Of a stretch of 64,000 nt of DNA, positions 54,909 through 62,812 are shown one piece after another. Numbering within the stretch: the stretch's first letter is position 1; every line of letters begins with the position of its first letter. The stretch is from NCBI RefSeq assembly GCF_039696035.1, contig NZ_CP155567.1, forward strand, positions 1,315,501 through 1,379,500, given 5' to 3'. Source of the DNA: Microbulbifer sp. SAOS-129_SWC. GTDB taxonomy: Bacteria; Pseudomonadota; Gammaproteobacteria; Pseudomonadales; Cellvibrionaceae. A program made the position numbers and the translations under genes. Under the pieces are notes generated by a model. That model ran no database searches. It was not told where the DNA came from and saw only the letters and a program-made list of their open reading frames with translations.

Positions 54909-56705
54909 ATGCCCAGACCCAAATCCGCCGTTGCCCTGGAAGATGTGCACTGGGGCGCGCTGAAAACCCTGTTCCCCTACCTGCTGGAATTCAAGCGCGC
55001 GGTCCTGTTCGCGCTGCTGTGCCTGGTGGGTGCCAAGCTGGCCGGGGTGGGGCTGCCGTTTATTCTCAAGCATATCGTCGACGCACTGGACAGCAGCGGC
55101 GGTGCCGCGGCGGCGGTGGCGCTGCCACTGGGCCTGCTGCTGGCCTACGGCGCCGTGCGCTTTTCCAGCGTGCTGTTTGGCGAGCTGCGCGATACCGTAT
55201 TCGGGCGCGTTACCGAGCGCGCGCAGCGCCGCGTCGGACTGGAAGTGTTCCGCCACCTGCACCGGCTCGACCTGGATTTCCACCTGAACCGCCGTACCGG
55301 TGGCCTGTCGAGAGACATCGAGCGCGGCAACTCCGGTATCGGTTTCCTGATGCGCTTCATGGTGTTCAATATCGTGCCCACGCTGGTGGAGATCGCGCTG
55401 GTGGCGGGGCTGCTGTGGTGGAACTACAGCGCCGCCTTTGCCCTGGTGGTACTGGGGGCGGTAGTGGTCTACATCGGCTTTTCGGTGGTGGCGACCGAAT
55501 GGCGCACCCACTTTGTACGGGAACTGAACCAGGCGGAATCGCAGAGCAGCAGCCGCGCGGTGGACAGCCTGCTGAACTATGAAACGGTCAAGTATTTCGG
55601 CAACGAGGGCCATGAGGCCAGCCACTACGACCACGAACTGGCGTTCTGGGAACAGGCCCGGCGGCGCAACCGCCTGTCGCTGTTCGGCCTCAACGCCGGC
55701 CAGGCGCTGATCATCGCCAGCGCCATGTGCGGTGCGATGATCCTGGCGGCGAGCCGTGTCGCCGCCGGCAGTATGACAATCGGCGACTTTGTGCTGATCA
55801 ACGCCTTTATGATGCAGATCTTTATTCCGCTGAATTTCCTCGGGTTTGTCTACCGGGAAATGAAAGGCGCACTGGCCAATATCGAAAAGATGTTCTCCCT
55901 GCTCGCGGTGTCACCGGCGGTGCGCGACAGCGACGGCGCCGTCGAGCTGGCGGTAACCAGCGGTCGCATTGAATTCGAGGCGGTGCATTTTGGCTACCGG
56001 GCCGATCGGGAGATCCTCAAGGGCGTCAGCTTTACCGTGGCGCCGCGCCAGAAGGTGGCTCTGGTCGGCGCCAGCGGCGCCGGCAAGTCCACCATCTTCA
56101 AACTGCTGTTCCGCTTCTACGACGCCACCGCCGGGCGCATCCTGATCGACGGCCAGGATATCCGCACCGTCGACCAGCAATCCCTGCGCCGCGCGATCGG
56201 TGTGGTACCGCAGGATACGGTGCTGTTCAACCAGTCGATCCTCGAGAACGTCCGCTACGGGCGTGTCGATGCCAGCGACGCGGAGGCGATGGACGCGATT
56301 CGCCACGCGCAGCTGGCGGATTTTATCGCCCAGTTGCCGGAGGGGGTACACACGATGGTCGGCGAGCGTGGCCTGAAACTTTCCGGCGGCGAGAAGCAGC
56401 GCGTGGCCATCGCCCGCGCGCTGCTCAAGCACCCGCCGATCATGGTGTTCGACGAGGCCACCTCGTCCCTCGACAGCCGCTCCGAGCAGGGTATTCTGGC
56501 GGCGCTGCGCGACATCGCCCGCGAGCAGACCACGCTGGTGATCGCCCACCGGTTGTCCACCGTGGTGGATGCGGATGTGATCCTGGTGCTGGATCAGGGC
56601 GAGATTGTCGAGCGCGGCAGCCACGCCGAGCTGCTGGCCGCCGATGGTCACTATGCGGCACTGTGGCGGCTGCAACAGCAGGAACGACAGCCGGCGGCTG
56701 TCTGA
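54909..56705 (+). CDS. Atm1-type ABC exporter (half transporter)
   Basis: The 598-residue protein has six membrane helices (about 20-310) then an ABC domain with Walker A GASGAGKSTI, ABC signature LSGGEKQRVAIARAL and Walker B IMVFDEATSSLD. The N-terminal loop region (VHWGALKTLFPYLLEFKRA and NYETVKYFGNEGHEASHYD) is typical of the Atm1/HMT1 heavy-metal and glutathione-conjugate exporter family. Half transporters act as homodimers. Exact substrate is inferred from family only. No neighbouring Fe-S genes. Confidence 0.92.
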   Translation: MPRPKSAVALEDVHWGALKTLFPYLLEFKRAVLFALLCLVGAKLAGVGLPFILKHIVDALDSSGGAAAAVALPLGLLLAYGAVRFSSVLFGELRDTVFGRVTERAQRRVGLEVFRHLHRLDLDFHLNRRTGGLSRDIERGNSGIGFLMRFMVFNIVPTLVEIALVAGLLWWNYSAAFALVVLGAVVVYIGFSVVATEWRTHFVRELNQAESQSSSRAVDSLLNYETVKYFGNEGHEASHYDHELAFWEQARRRNRLSLFGLNAGQALIIASAMCGAMILAASRVAAGSMTIGDFVLINAFMMQIFIPLNFLGFVYREMKGALANIEKMFSLLAVSPAVRDSDGAVELAVTSGRIEFEAVHFGYRADREILKGVSFTVAPRQKVALVGASGAGKSTIFKLLFRFYDATAGRILIDGQDIRTVDQQSLRRAIGVVPQDTVLFNQSILENVRYGRVDASDAEAMDAIRHAQLADFIAQLPEGVHTMVGERGLKLSGGEKQRVAIARALLKHPPIMVFDEATSSLDSRSEQGILAALRDIAREQTTLVIAHRLSTVVDADVILVLDQGEIVERGSHAELLAADGHYAALWRLQQQERQPAAV

Positions 56706-56710
56706 CCGCA

Positions 56711-56962
56711 CCCTCAGGCCTGAGGGCGGTGCGTCAATGCCGCCGAAGGCTCGTCAGTCAGTTAGACCTCCAGTCTGGATCCGTAGGGGCGGCCGCCCCT
56801 ACAGAACAGATAGTGAGGATCTGGCCAATGGCAGTGCTTGCGAGGCACTGACGCACTGTCGTTTATAGATCCATCGGGCGCATTCGGTAGGGGCGAACCT
56901 TGTGTTCGCCCGTGTCGCTACCGGCACTCTGGTTCGAGCGGACACAAGGTCCGCCCCTACGG
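56711..56962. repeat. Hairpin cluster with dispersed repeat copies 4-6
   Basis: The sequence begins with a palindrome CCCTCAGGCCTGAGGG (56711-56726) after the ABC gene, a likely terminator. Copy 4 (56783-56802) is the perfect palindrome GTAGGGGCGGCCGCCCCTAC. Copy 5 (56885-56911) has GGGGCGAAC-CTTGT-GTTCGCCC. Copy 6 (56938-56962) has the stem GCGGAC/GTCCGC with loop ACAAG, a paired change relative to GCGAAC/GTTCGC. No gene was seen in 56706-57114. Confidence 0.85.
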
Positions 56963-57114
56963 TAGGTCCCCCGGTTTCTAAACGAGTTCTGTACCATGAG
57001 TGGCCCGTAGCGATTCTGCCCGTGACTGGAAGCCGGTAGCGTGTGTCTTGATAAATCCCCGGCGCCGGACTAATGTGGCGCCCGATAGAGACATAACGAT
57101 AGGCAGATCCCCCT

Positions 57115-58821
57115 ATGACTAAATTTAAACCGGCGAAAATTGCCGCTGCGCTGCTTGCGATTGCCCTGGTGAGCGGCTGTTCCCAGCGCGATGAACAGCA
57201 ACCGGCACCCGAAGCGGCCCCGGCTCCGGCGGCGCAAGCACCGGCTGCGGAGCAACCGGCGGCCGCGAAAGAGAGCGAGAGCCGTTTTGCTATCTATGCA
57301 CCGGTCGAACTCAGTGCCGACCTCAGCAATCTGTCGGACAACCAGCGCCAGATGCTGGGCAAGCTGATCGATGCCAGCAAAATCATGGATCGCCTGTTCT
57401 GGCTGCAATCCTTCGGTCCGGCCGAGGAGCTGCTGTCCAGCATCGACGACAGCGCCAAGCGTAAATACGCCGAAATCAACTACGGCCCCTGGGACCGCCT
57501 CAACGACAACGAGCCGTTTATTGAAGGCTACGGTGCCAAGCCGCTGGGTGCGCAGTTCTACCCGGAAGACATGACCAAGGCCGAGTTCGAAGCCTGGAAG
57601 CAGCCGGGTAAAGATGGCCTCTACTCGCTGGTGCGCCGCGACCAGGACGGCAAGCTGAAGCTGGTGCCCTACCACAACGCCTACAAGGACGAGCTGCAAA
57701 AAGCCGCCGGCCTGCTGCGCGAGGCCGCCAAGCTGGCCGATGACAAGGAGTTTGCCGGTTACCTGAATCTGCGCGCCGACGCGCTGACCAGCGACGACTT
57801 CCGTCCCAGCGATATGGCCTGGATGGATATGAAGAACAACCCGATCGATGTGGTCATCGGCCCGATCGAGAACTACGAAGACCAGCTGTTCGGCTACCGC
57901 ACTGCCTACGAGGCCTATGTGCTGCTGAAAGACAAGGCCTGGAGTGACAAACTGGCCAAGTTCGCCGCCTTCCTGCCGGAACTGCAGCGCGGTTTGCCGG
58001 TAGACGACAAGTACAAGGCCGAGAAGCCCGGAACCGATTCCGACCTGAACGCCTACGACGTGCTGTTCTATGCGGGCAATGCCAATGCCGGTGGCAAGAC
58101 CATCGCCATCAACCTGCCCAACGATGAAGAGGTGCAGCTGGCCAAGGGTACCCGTCGCCTGCAGCTGAAAAACGCCATGCGCGCCAAGTTCGACAAGATC
58201 CTGGTGCCGATCAGCAATGTGCTGATCGCCGAAGACCAGCGCAAGAACATCACCTTCCCGGCCTTCTTCCAGAACACCATGTTCCACGAAGTGGCGCACG
58301 GCCTGGGCATCAAGAAGACCATTACCGACGGCGCCAATGTACGCCAGGTGCTGAAGGAAAATGCCTCGGCCCTGGAAGAGGGCAAGGCGGATATCCTCGG
58401 CCTGTACATGGTCACCAAACTGCACGAGAAGGGTGAGCTGAGCGACAGCACGCTGATGGACAACTACGTCACCTTCCTCGCCAGTATTTTCCGCAGTGTG
58501 CGCTTCGGCGCCGCGGACGCCCACGGTACCGCCAATATGGTGCGCTTCAACTTCTTTGAAGACGAAGGCGCCTTCAGCCGCGATCCGGACACCGGCCTGT
58601 ACCGCGTCAACTTCGACAAGATGCAGCAGGCCATGACCGACCTGTCGCGCCTGATCCTGACCATTCAGGGCGACGGCGACTACGCCCGCGCCAAGCAGCT
58701 GATCACAACCAAGGGTGTGATCGATGCGCAGCTGCAGAAGGATCTCGACCGTCTGGCGGATGCCAATATTCCGGTGGATGTGACTTTTGTACAGGGCCGC
58801 CAGGTACTCGGAATCAAATAA
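57115..58821 (+). CDS. M49-like zinc metallopeptidase lipoprotein
   Basis: The 568-residue protein has a lipoprotein signal (IAAALLAIALVSGC, lipobox VSGC) and a Pro/Ala-rich linker (QQPAPEAAPAPAAQAPAAEQ). The catalytic motif is HEVAHGLG (His at about 391) followed downstream by EEGKADILGLYM, a Glu third ligand. The layout resembles dipeptidyl-peptidase III (M49) relatives, although DPP III itself has HELLGH/EECRAE. It is sometimes annotated as a Zn-dependent hydrolase or nudix-associated protein. A terminator follows. Peptide substrate inferred. Confidence 0.85.
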   Translation: MTKFKPAKIAAALLAIALVSGCSQRDEQQPAPEAAPAPAAQAPAAEQPAAAKESESRFAIYAPVELSADLSNLSDNQRQMLGKLIDASKIMDRLFWLQSFGPAEELLSSIDDSAKRKYAEINYGPWDRLNDNEPFIEGYGAKPLGAQFYPEDMTKAEFEAWKQPGKDGLYSLVRRDQDGKLKLVPYHNAYKDELQKAAGLLREAAKLADDKEFAGYLNLRADALTSDDFRPSDMAWMDMKNNPIDVVIGPIENYEDQLFGYRTAYEAYVLLKDKAWSDKLAKFAAFLPELQRGLPVDDKYKAEKPGTDSDLNAYDVLFYAGNANAGGKTIAINLPNDEEVQLAKGTRRLQLKNAMRAKFDKILVPISNVLIAEDQRKNITFPAFFQNTMFHEVAHGLGIKKTITDGANVRQVLKENASALEEGKADILGLYMVTKLHEKGELSDSTLMDNYVTFLASIFRSVRFGAADAHGTANMVRFNFFEDEGAFSRDPDTGLYRVNFDKMQQAMTDLSRLILTIQGDGDYARAKQLITTKGVIDAQLQKDLDRLADANIPVDVTFVQGRQVLGIK

Positions 58822-58843
58822 GTTCCACCGCCTGACCCGATAA

Positions 58844-58870
58844 AAACCCGGCTTCTGCCGGGTTTTTTTT
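58844..58870 (+). terminator. Terminator after the M49-like gene
   Basis: AAACCCGGC (58844-58852), loop TTCT, GCCGGGTTT (58857-58865), followed by T-run to 58870. Confidence 0.92.
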
Positions 58871-59157
58871 GCTTTGCAGTGCGCGTTGCCTCGCATCTGC
58901 ATCGCAGCCCGGGCTGGCCGGTTGATTGCTTGAAAAATTCCCGACAAATGGCTCTGGGCAGTCTTGCCGGAGCTGTCTAAAAAAACAGCAAAGAAAATCG
59001 CCACATGTCTGAATGCGACAGCGATGGCGTTTTCGAACACACCGTTGTGGAAAAAACTGACTGAACTGTGAATGATTTGGCAGTTTTTTGTGAACCTGTA
59101 CGCAAATTGATCGATGGCCGGAAGGGTCATTATGGCGCCGGATAGGCTTTGCGGCGG

Positions 59158-59319
59158 TTACTGTGCGGTGGAGCTATAGCGCAACTGCGGCGGCACCACC
59201 GCGGAACCGGTTGCGGTGTCGCCGGTGGGCGTGCGGTCGAGGCAGGCTGCCCCGGTGATGGTCTGCAGCGGCACCAGGTCGAAGAGGGAAAGCGGAGATC
59301 GGTAACGGTGGTAGCGCAC
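59158..59319 (-). pseudogene. Small coding-like frame, possibly a gene remnant
   Basis: A 53-residue minus-strand frame starts with GTG 59319 and ends at TAA 59158, with a stop just upstream at about 59352. The codons have strong GC at third positions (about 85%), as real genes here do. The product reads PLSLFDLVPLQTITGAACLD then a Thr/Ala/Pro-rich tail. I do not recognise it. No ribosome site is clear and a hairpin overlaps the start, so it may be the end of a decayed gene. The rest of 58822-59375 holds an AT-rich stretch with no other gene. Confidence 0.3.
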
Positions 59320-59345
59320 AACCCCGAAAGTCGCTCGGGGTTGTA
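59319..59345 (-). terminator. Hairpin after the thrombospondin-repeat gene
   Basis: ACAACCCCGA (59319-59328) and TCGGGGTTGT (59336-59345) form a perfect 10-bp stem with a 7-base loop. It lies just past the stop of the large minus-strand gene. A T-run is lacking. Confidence 0.55.
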
Positions 59346-59375
59346 CGCGCTAGTGCGGCGCTTGTGTCGGACGGC

Positions 59376-62300
59376 TCAGGGCTGTTCGACGCAGGCGAGG
59401 TAGATATCCAGGCGATTGACCATTGACGCAAGCCCGTACAGTTCCAGTTCAATGGCGTCGAAAGCCCGGGTGGTATTGATGACTACCAGGCGCTGCCCGC
59501 CAGTGCCACCGGCCAGCCCGAACTTCAGCAGCGTGGCACCGGAGCCGCTGTCGCCGGTGAATTCGCCGTCGTCGAGCGTGCGGATACGCAGGCTCGCGAG
59601 AATGGCCAGATCCAGCAGGTTGTCGGGGTTCTCGATCACAAACCCGGCGCGCTGCCCGGCGGCAAACGCGTGTCGGGCGCGTACGCGGATAAAGGCGCTG
59701 CCACCGGGACCGGCGATGGTGATTCGCGCGGCATCGCTAGTCACGGCGTTGATCAGGTGGCCGGAGCCGCTGATGGCACATTCGCTGCGATTGCAATCGT
59801 GGGTGCCGGATTCCTTGAAGGCATCGCTGGTGATGATGGAGATGAATTCACCATCGACGCTGCAGCTGACCGGGTTTTCGGTGTCGCAGGCGTCACCGGT
59901 ACCGTCGCCGTCCGCATCCGCCTGGAGGGGATTCGACTGCAGCGGGCAGTTGTCGTTGCTGTCGGCAATGCCATCGCCGTCGGTGTCGTCGTCACAGGCG
60001 TCGCCGGTGCCGTCGCCATCGAGATCAGCCTGGTCGTGGTTGGAGGCGGCGACGCAGTTATCGTTGTCGTTTGCCATGTCGTCGCCATCCAGGTCGCCGT
60101 CGCAGGCATCACCGACGCCATCACCATCGCTGTCGGCCTGATTCGCATTGGCGGTGAGCGGGCAGTTGTCGTTGCCGTTGTCCACGCCGTCGTCGTCGGC
60201 ATCGCCATCACAGACGTCGCCGGTGCCGTCGCCGTCGCTGTCGGTCTGTTCGCGGTTGGCGATCTGCGGGCAGTTGTCCCCATCGTTGTAGACGCCGTCG
60301 TCGTCGGCATCACCATCGCAGACGTCGCCGGTACCGTCGTTATCACTGTCGGCCTGGTTTGCATTGGCGGCGAGCGGGCAGTTGTCGTTGCCGTTGTCGA
60401 CGCCGTCGCCGTCGGCATCGCCATCGCAGACGTCGCCGGTGCCGTCGTTATCGCTGTCGATCTGGTTCGCATTGGCGGTGAGCGGGCAGTTGTCGCTGCC
60501 GTTATCGACGCCGTCGTCGTCGGCATCGCCATCGCAGACGTCGCCGATGCCATCGCTATCGCTGTCGGTCTGGTTTGCGTTGGCGGTGAGCGGGCAGTTG
60601 TCGCTGCCGTTGTTTACGCCGTCGTCGTCGGCATCGCCATCACAGACGTCGCCGGTGCCGTCGTTATCACTGTCGGTCTGGTTTGCATTGGCGGTGAACG
60701 GGCAGTTGTCGTTGCCGTTGTTTACGCCGTCGTCGTCGGCATCGCCATCGCAGACGTCGCCGGTGCCGTCGTTATCGCTGTCGGTCTGGCTTGCATTGGC
60801 GGTGAGCGGGCAATTGTTGCTGCCGTTATCCACGCCATCGTCGTCGGCGTCGCCATCGCAGATATCGCCGCTACCGTCGCCGTCACTGTCGGTCTGGTTT
60901 GCATTGGCGATCTGCGGGCAATTGTCCTCGTCATCGTAGAAGCCGTCGCCGTCGGAATCGCTGCGGCAATCCACCTGCGGATTGCAGGGCTCCTCGCCAC
61001 CAGTGGCTTCGTCGTTGCCGGTGTCCTGCTCGCACGCATCACCGGTGCCGTCGGCGTCGCTATCTGACTGATCGCTGTTGGCGACCTGTGGGCAGTTGTC
61101 GCTGCCGTTATTGACCGTATCGCCGTCTGTGTCCGGGTCACAGGCGTCGCCGAGACCGTCGCCGTCCAGGTCGCTCTGGTCGGTGTTGGGGATCAGCGCG
61201 CAGTTGTCATTGCCATCGGCGACACCATCGCCGTCGTCATCGCTGTCACAGGGCTGGCCGAGGCCATCGTTATCGCTGTCCTCCTGGAAGGGGTTCGGCT
61301 GCAGCGGACAGTTGTCGCGGGCGTCTGTAACACTGTCGCCGTCGTCATCGTTGTCGCAGGCGTCACCGAGACCGTCGCCGTCCGTATCGCGCTGGCCGCT
61401 ATTGGGGGCCTGTGGACAGTTGTCGTTATCGTTAGCGACGCCGTCATTGTCATCGTCGGTGTTTGCGTCGGTGTTTGCGTCGGTGGTTTCGTTGTTGTTG
61501 TCGTCGTTACCGCAGGCTTGTTCGCTGCCGTTTGCCTGGGTCGCACAGTCGTCGGCAGCAGCGGTGGTGTCGCCGTCGGTGTCGCAGGGATCGCCGGCGC
61601 CGTCGTTGTCGGCGTCGGCCTGGTCGGGGTTGGATTGCAACGGGCAGTTATCGACTTCGTCAGCGACCCCGTCACCATCGTCGTCGCCGTCACAGACATC
61701 ACCGAGCCCGTCGTTATCGGTGTCGCTCTGTGAGGCGTTGGCGAGGTTCGGGCAGTTATCGGTTCCGTCTGCAATGCCGTCACCGTCGTCGTCGCCGTCG
61801 CAGGCGTCGCCGCTGCCATCGCCATCCAAGTCGGCCTGATCCGTGTTGGGCGTACTGGGGCAGTTGTCGGCATTGTCATCGATGCTGTCGGCGTCCGTGT
61901 CGGCAGTGCTGCTGCGTGCTGATGCGTCACAGGCATCGCCGCGGCCGTCAGCGTCGCTGTCGGTCTGCTCGGGATTGGCGGTATCCGGGCAGTTGTCCAA
62001 CGCGTTGGTGAGGCCGTCGTTGTCGCGGTCGTTGTCGCAGATGTCGCCGATGCCGTCCGCATCGCCGTCGGCCTGGTCGTTGTTGGCTGCCAGTGGGCAG
62101 TTGTCGTCGGCGTTGGTCACATCATCGCCGTCTAAATCGCTGTCGCAGGCATCGCCGATACCGTCGCCATCCAGGTCGGCCTGGTTACGATTGGCGTTTC
62201 TGGGGCAGTTGTCGCGGTTGTCGCGAATGGTATCGCCATCGCGATCCGCCGGGGCGAGTGAGCTGGATTCGGCTGCGGTGAAGGGATTGGCATTGGCACG

Positions 62301-62384
62301 GCCGTTGCCGCTGCCTACGTCTGCGGAGCAGGCGCACAACAGCAGCACCAGGGCGGCGAGCAGGGGAGTGGAATAACGGATCAT
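59376..62384 (-). CDS. Thrombospondin type 3 repeat lipoprotein
   Basis: ATG 62384 gives 1002 residues. A lipoprotein-like signal (LLAALVLLLCAC) anchors it, probably in the outer membrane. Residues about 50-815 are about 21 thrombospondin type 3 calcium-binding repeats (D-x-D-x-DG-x-x-D-x-x-DNCP), very acidic. In the middle (about 475-760) eight 36-residue units such as DNCPLTANANQTDSDNDG are near-identical. The last about 190 residues form a separate domain with two Cys and a pattern (GFVIENPDNLLDLAILASLRIRT) seen in surface-associated proteins. It probably forms a calcium-stiffened rod displaying the C-terminal domain. Opposite-strand frames here are shadows of the repeats. Confidence 0.93.
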   Translation of the reverse strand: MIRYSTPLLAALVLLLCACSADVGSGNGRANANPFTAAESSSLAPADRDGDTIRDNRDNCPRNANRNQADLDGDGIGDACDSDLDGDDVTNADDNCPLAANNDQADGDADGIGDICDNDRDNDGLTNALDNCPDTANPEQTDSDADGRGDACDASARSSTADTDADSIDDNADNCPSTPNTDQADLDGDGSGDACDGDDDGDGIADGTDNCPNLANASQSDTDNDGLGDVCDGDDDGDGVADEVDNCPLQSNPDQADADNDGAGDPCDTDGDTTAAADDCATQANGSEQACGNDDNNNETTDANTDANTDDDNDGVANDNDNCPQAPNSGQRDTDGDGLGDACDNDDDGDSVTDARDNCPLQPNPFQEDSDNDGLGQPCDSDDDGDGVADGNDNCALIPNTDQSDLDGDGLGDACDPDTDGDTVNNGSDNCPQVANSDQSDSDADGTGDACEQDTGNDEATGGEEPCNPQVDCRSDSDGDGFYDDEDNCPQIANANQTDSDGDGSGDICDGDADDDGVDNGSNNCPLTANASQTDSDNDGTGDVCDGDADDDGVNNGNDNCPFTANANQTDSDNDGTGDVCDGDADDDGVNNGSDNCPLTANANQTDSDSDGIGDVCDGDADDDGVDNGSDNCPLTANANQIDSDNDGTGDVCDGDADGDGVDNGNDNCPLAANANQADSDNDGTGDVCDGDADDDGVYNDGDNCPQIANREQTDSDGDGTGDVCDGDADDDGVDNGNDNCPLTANANQADSDGDGVGDACDGDLDGDDMANDNDNCVAASNHDQADLDGDGTGDACDDDTDGDGIADSNDNCPLQSNPLQADADGDGTGDACDTENPVSCSVDGEFISIITSDAFKESGTHDCNRSECAISGSGHLINAVTSDAARITIAGPGGSAFIRVRARHAFAAGQRAGFVIENPDNLLDLAILASLRIRTLDDGEFTGDSGSGATLLKFGLAGGTGGQRLVVINTTRAFDAIELELYGLASMVNRLDIYLACVEQP
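60100..60970 (-). repeat. Tandem 108-bp repeat array inside the thrombospondin-repeat gene
   Basis: The core GGGCA(G/A)TTG recurs at 60160, 60268, 60376, 60484, 60592, 60700, 60808 and 60916, exactly 108 bases apart, encoding 36-residue units. Units are nearly identical in DNA, whereas flanking repeats are more diverged and of unequal length. This marks recent expansion or gene conversion and possible length variation between strains. Confidence 0.9.
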
Positions 62385-62812
62385 GAACGACAGCTCCAGT
62401 GGCTTCTGTTGTGTTATTGGCCGTGGCGCTGGAAGCAGGTTGTTGTTGCGGTGAGGGAACCGCTGCCTGTAATGCATGGACAGGCGCCGGTGCCGCCCGG
62501 GAAACGGGAGGCTCCGTGGCAACTTAACTTCCGTGTAGTGCCGGGTTCCGCTGTGGAATGCGTTGGCGGTGGTCGCCGGCTCGCTGTGAACATCACTGTT
62601 CTTGAACCTTATCTAATAGAAAGTGAGAACTGTGTCTATCTTTTGGCGCAGCAATGACTGGGTTGTGCCCCGAGCGTCGCCTTAGTTCACCAATCGGCAA
62701 TCTGGCCGGGCGAAACCGCCCGCCGTTCCGCCGGTACACTGTCAGTTCCGAAATTGACTAGTCGCGTTGTCGGGGCCCGATTACACTGGCGTCCTTGAAT
62801 CAGGAGATCAGT
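62385..62812. other. Divergent gap between the TSP3 lipoprotein and the Ada/AlkA gene
   Basis: No gene is supported in these 428 bases; the open frames at 62409-62657 (+) and 62414-62596 (-) lack recognisable features and start sites. The promoters of both divergent genes must lie here. The ribosome site AGGAGA for the downstream gene is at 62802-62807. Confidence 0.6.

Noticed and set aside
57070..59130. 686-codon minus-strand open frame opposite the M49-like gene
   Set aside because: It is antisense to a clear lipoprotein metallopeptidase, with low-complexity Gly/Val/Gln-rich sequence and no domain; it results from strong third-position GC bias.
60100..60970. Regular repeats resembling a CRISPR array
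   Set aside because: The 108-bp units are contiguous, in frame and encode calcium-binding repeats; there are no unique spacers and no cas genes.
59670..61067. 465-codon plus-strand frame opposite the TSP3 repeats
   Set aside because: Its Val/Ala/Ile periodic sequence is just the reverse reading of the acidic repeat codons.
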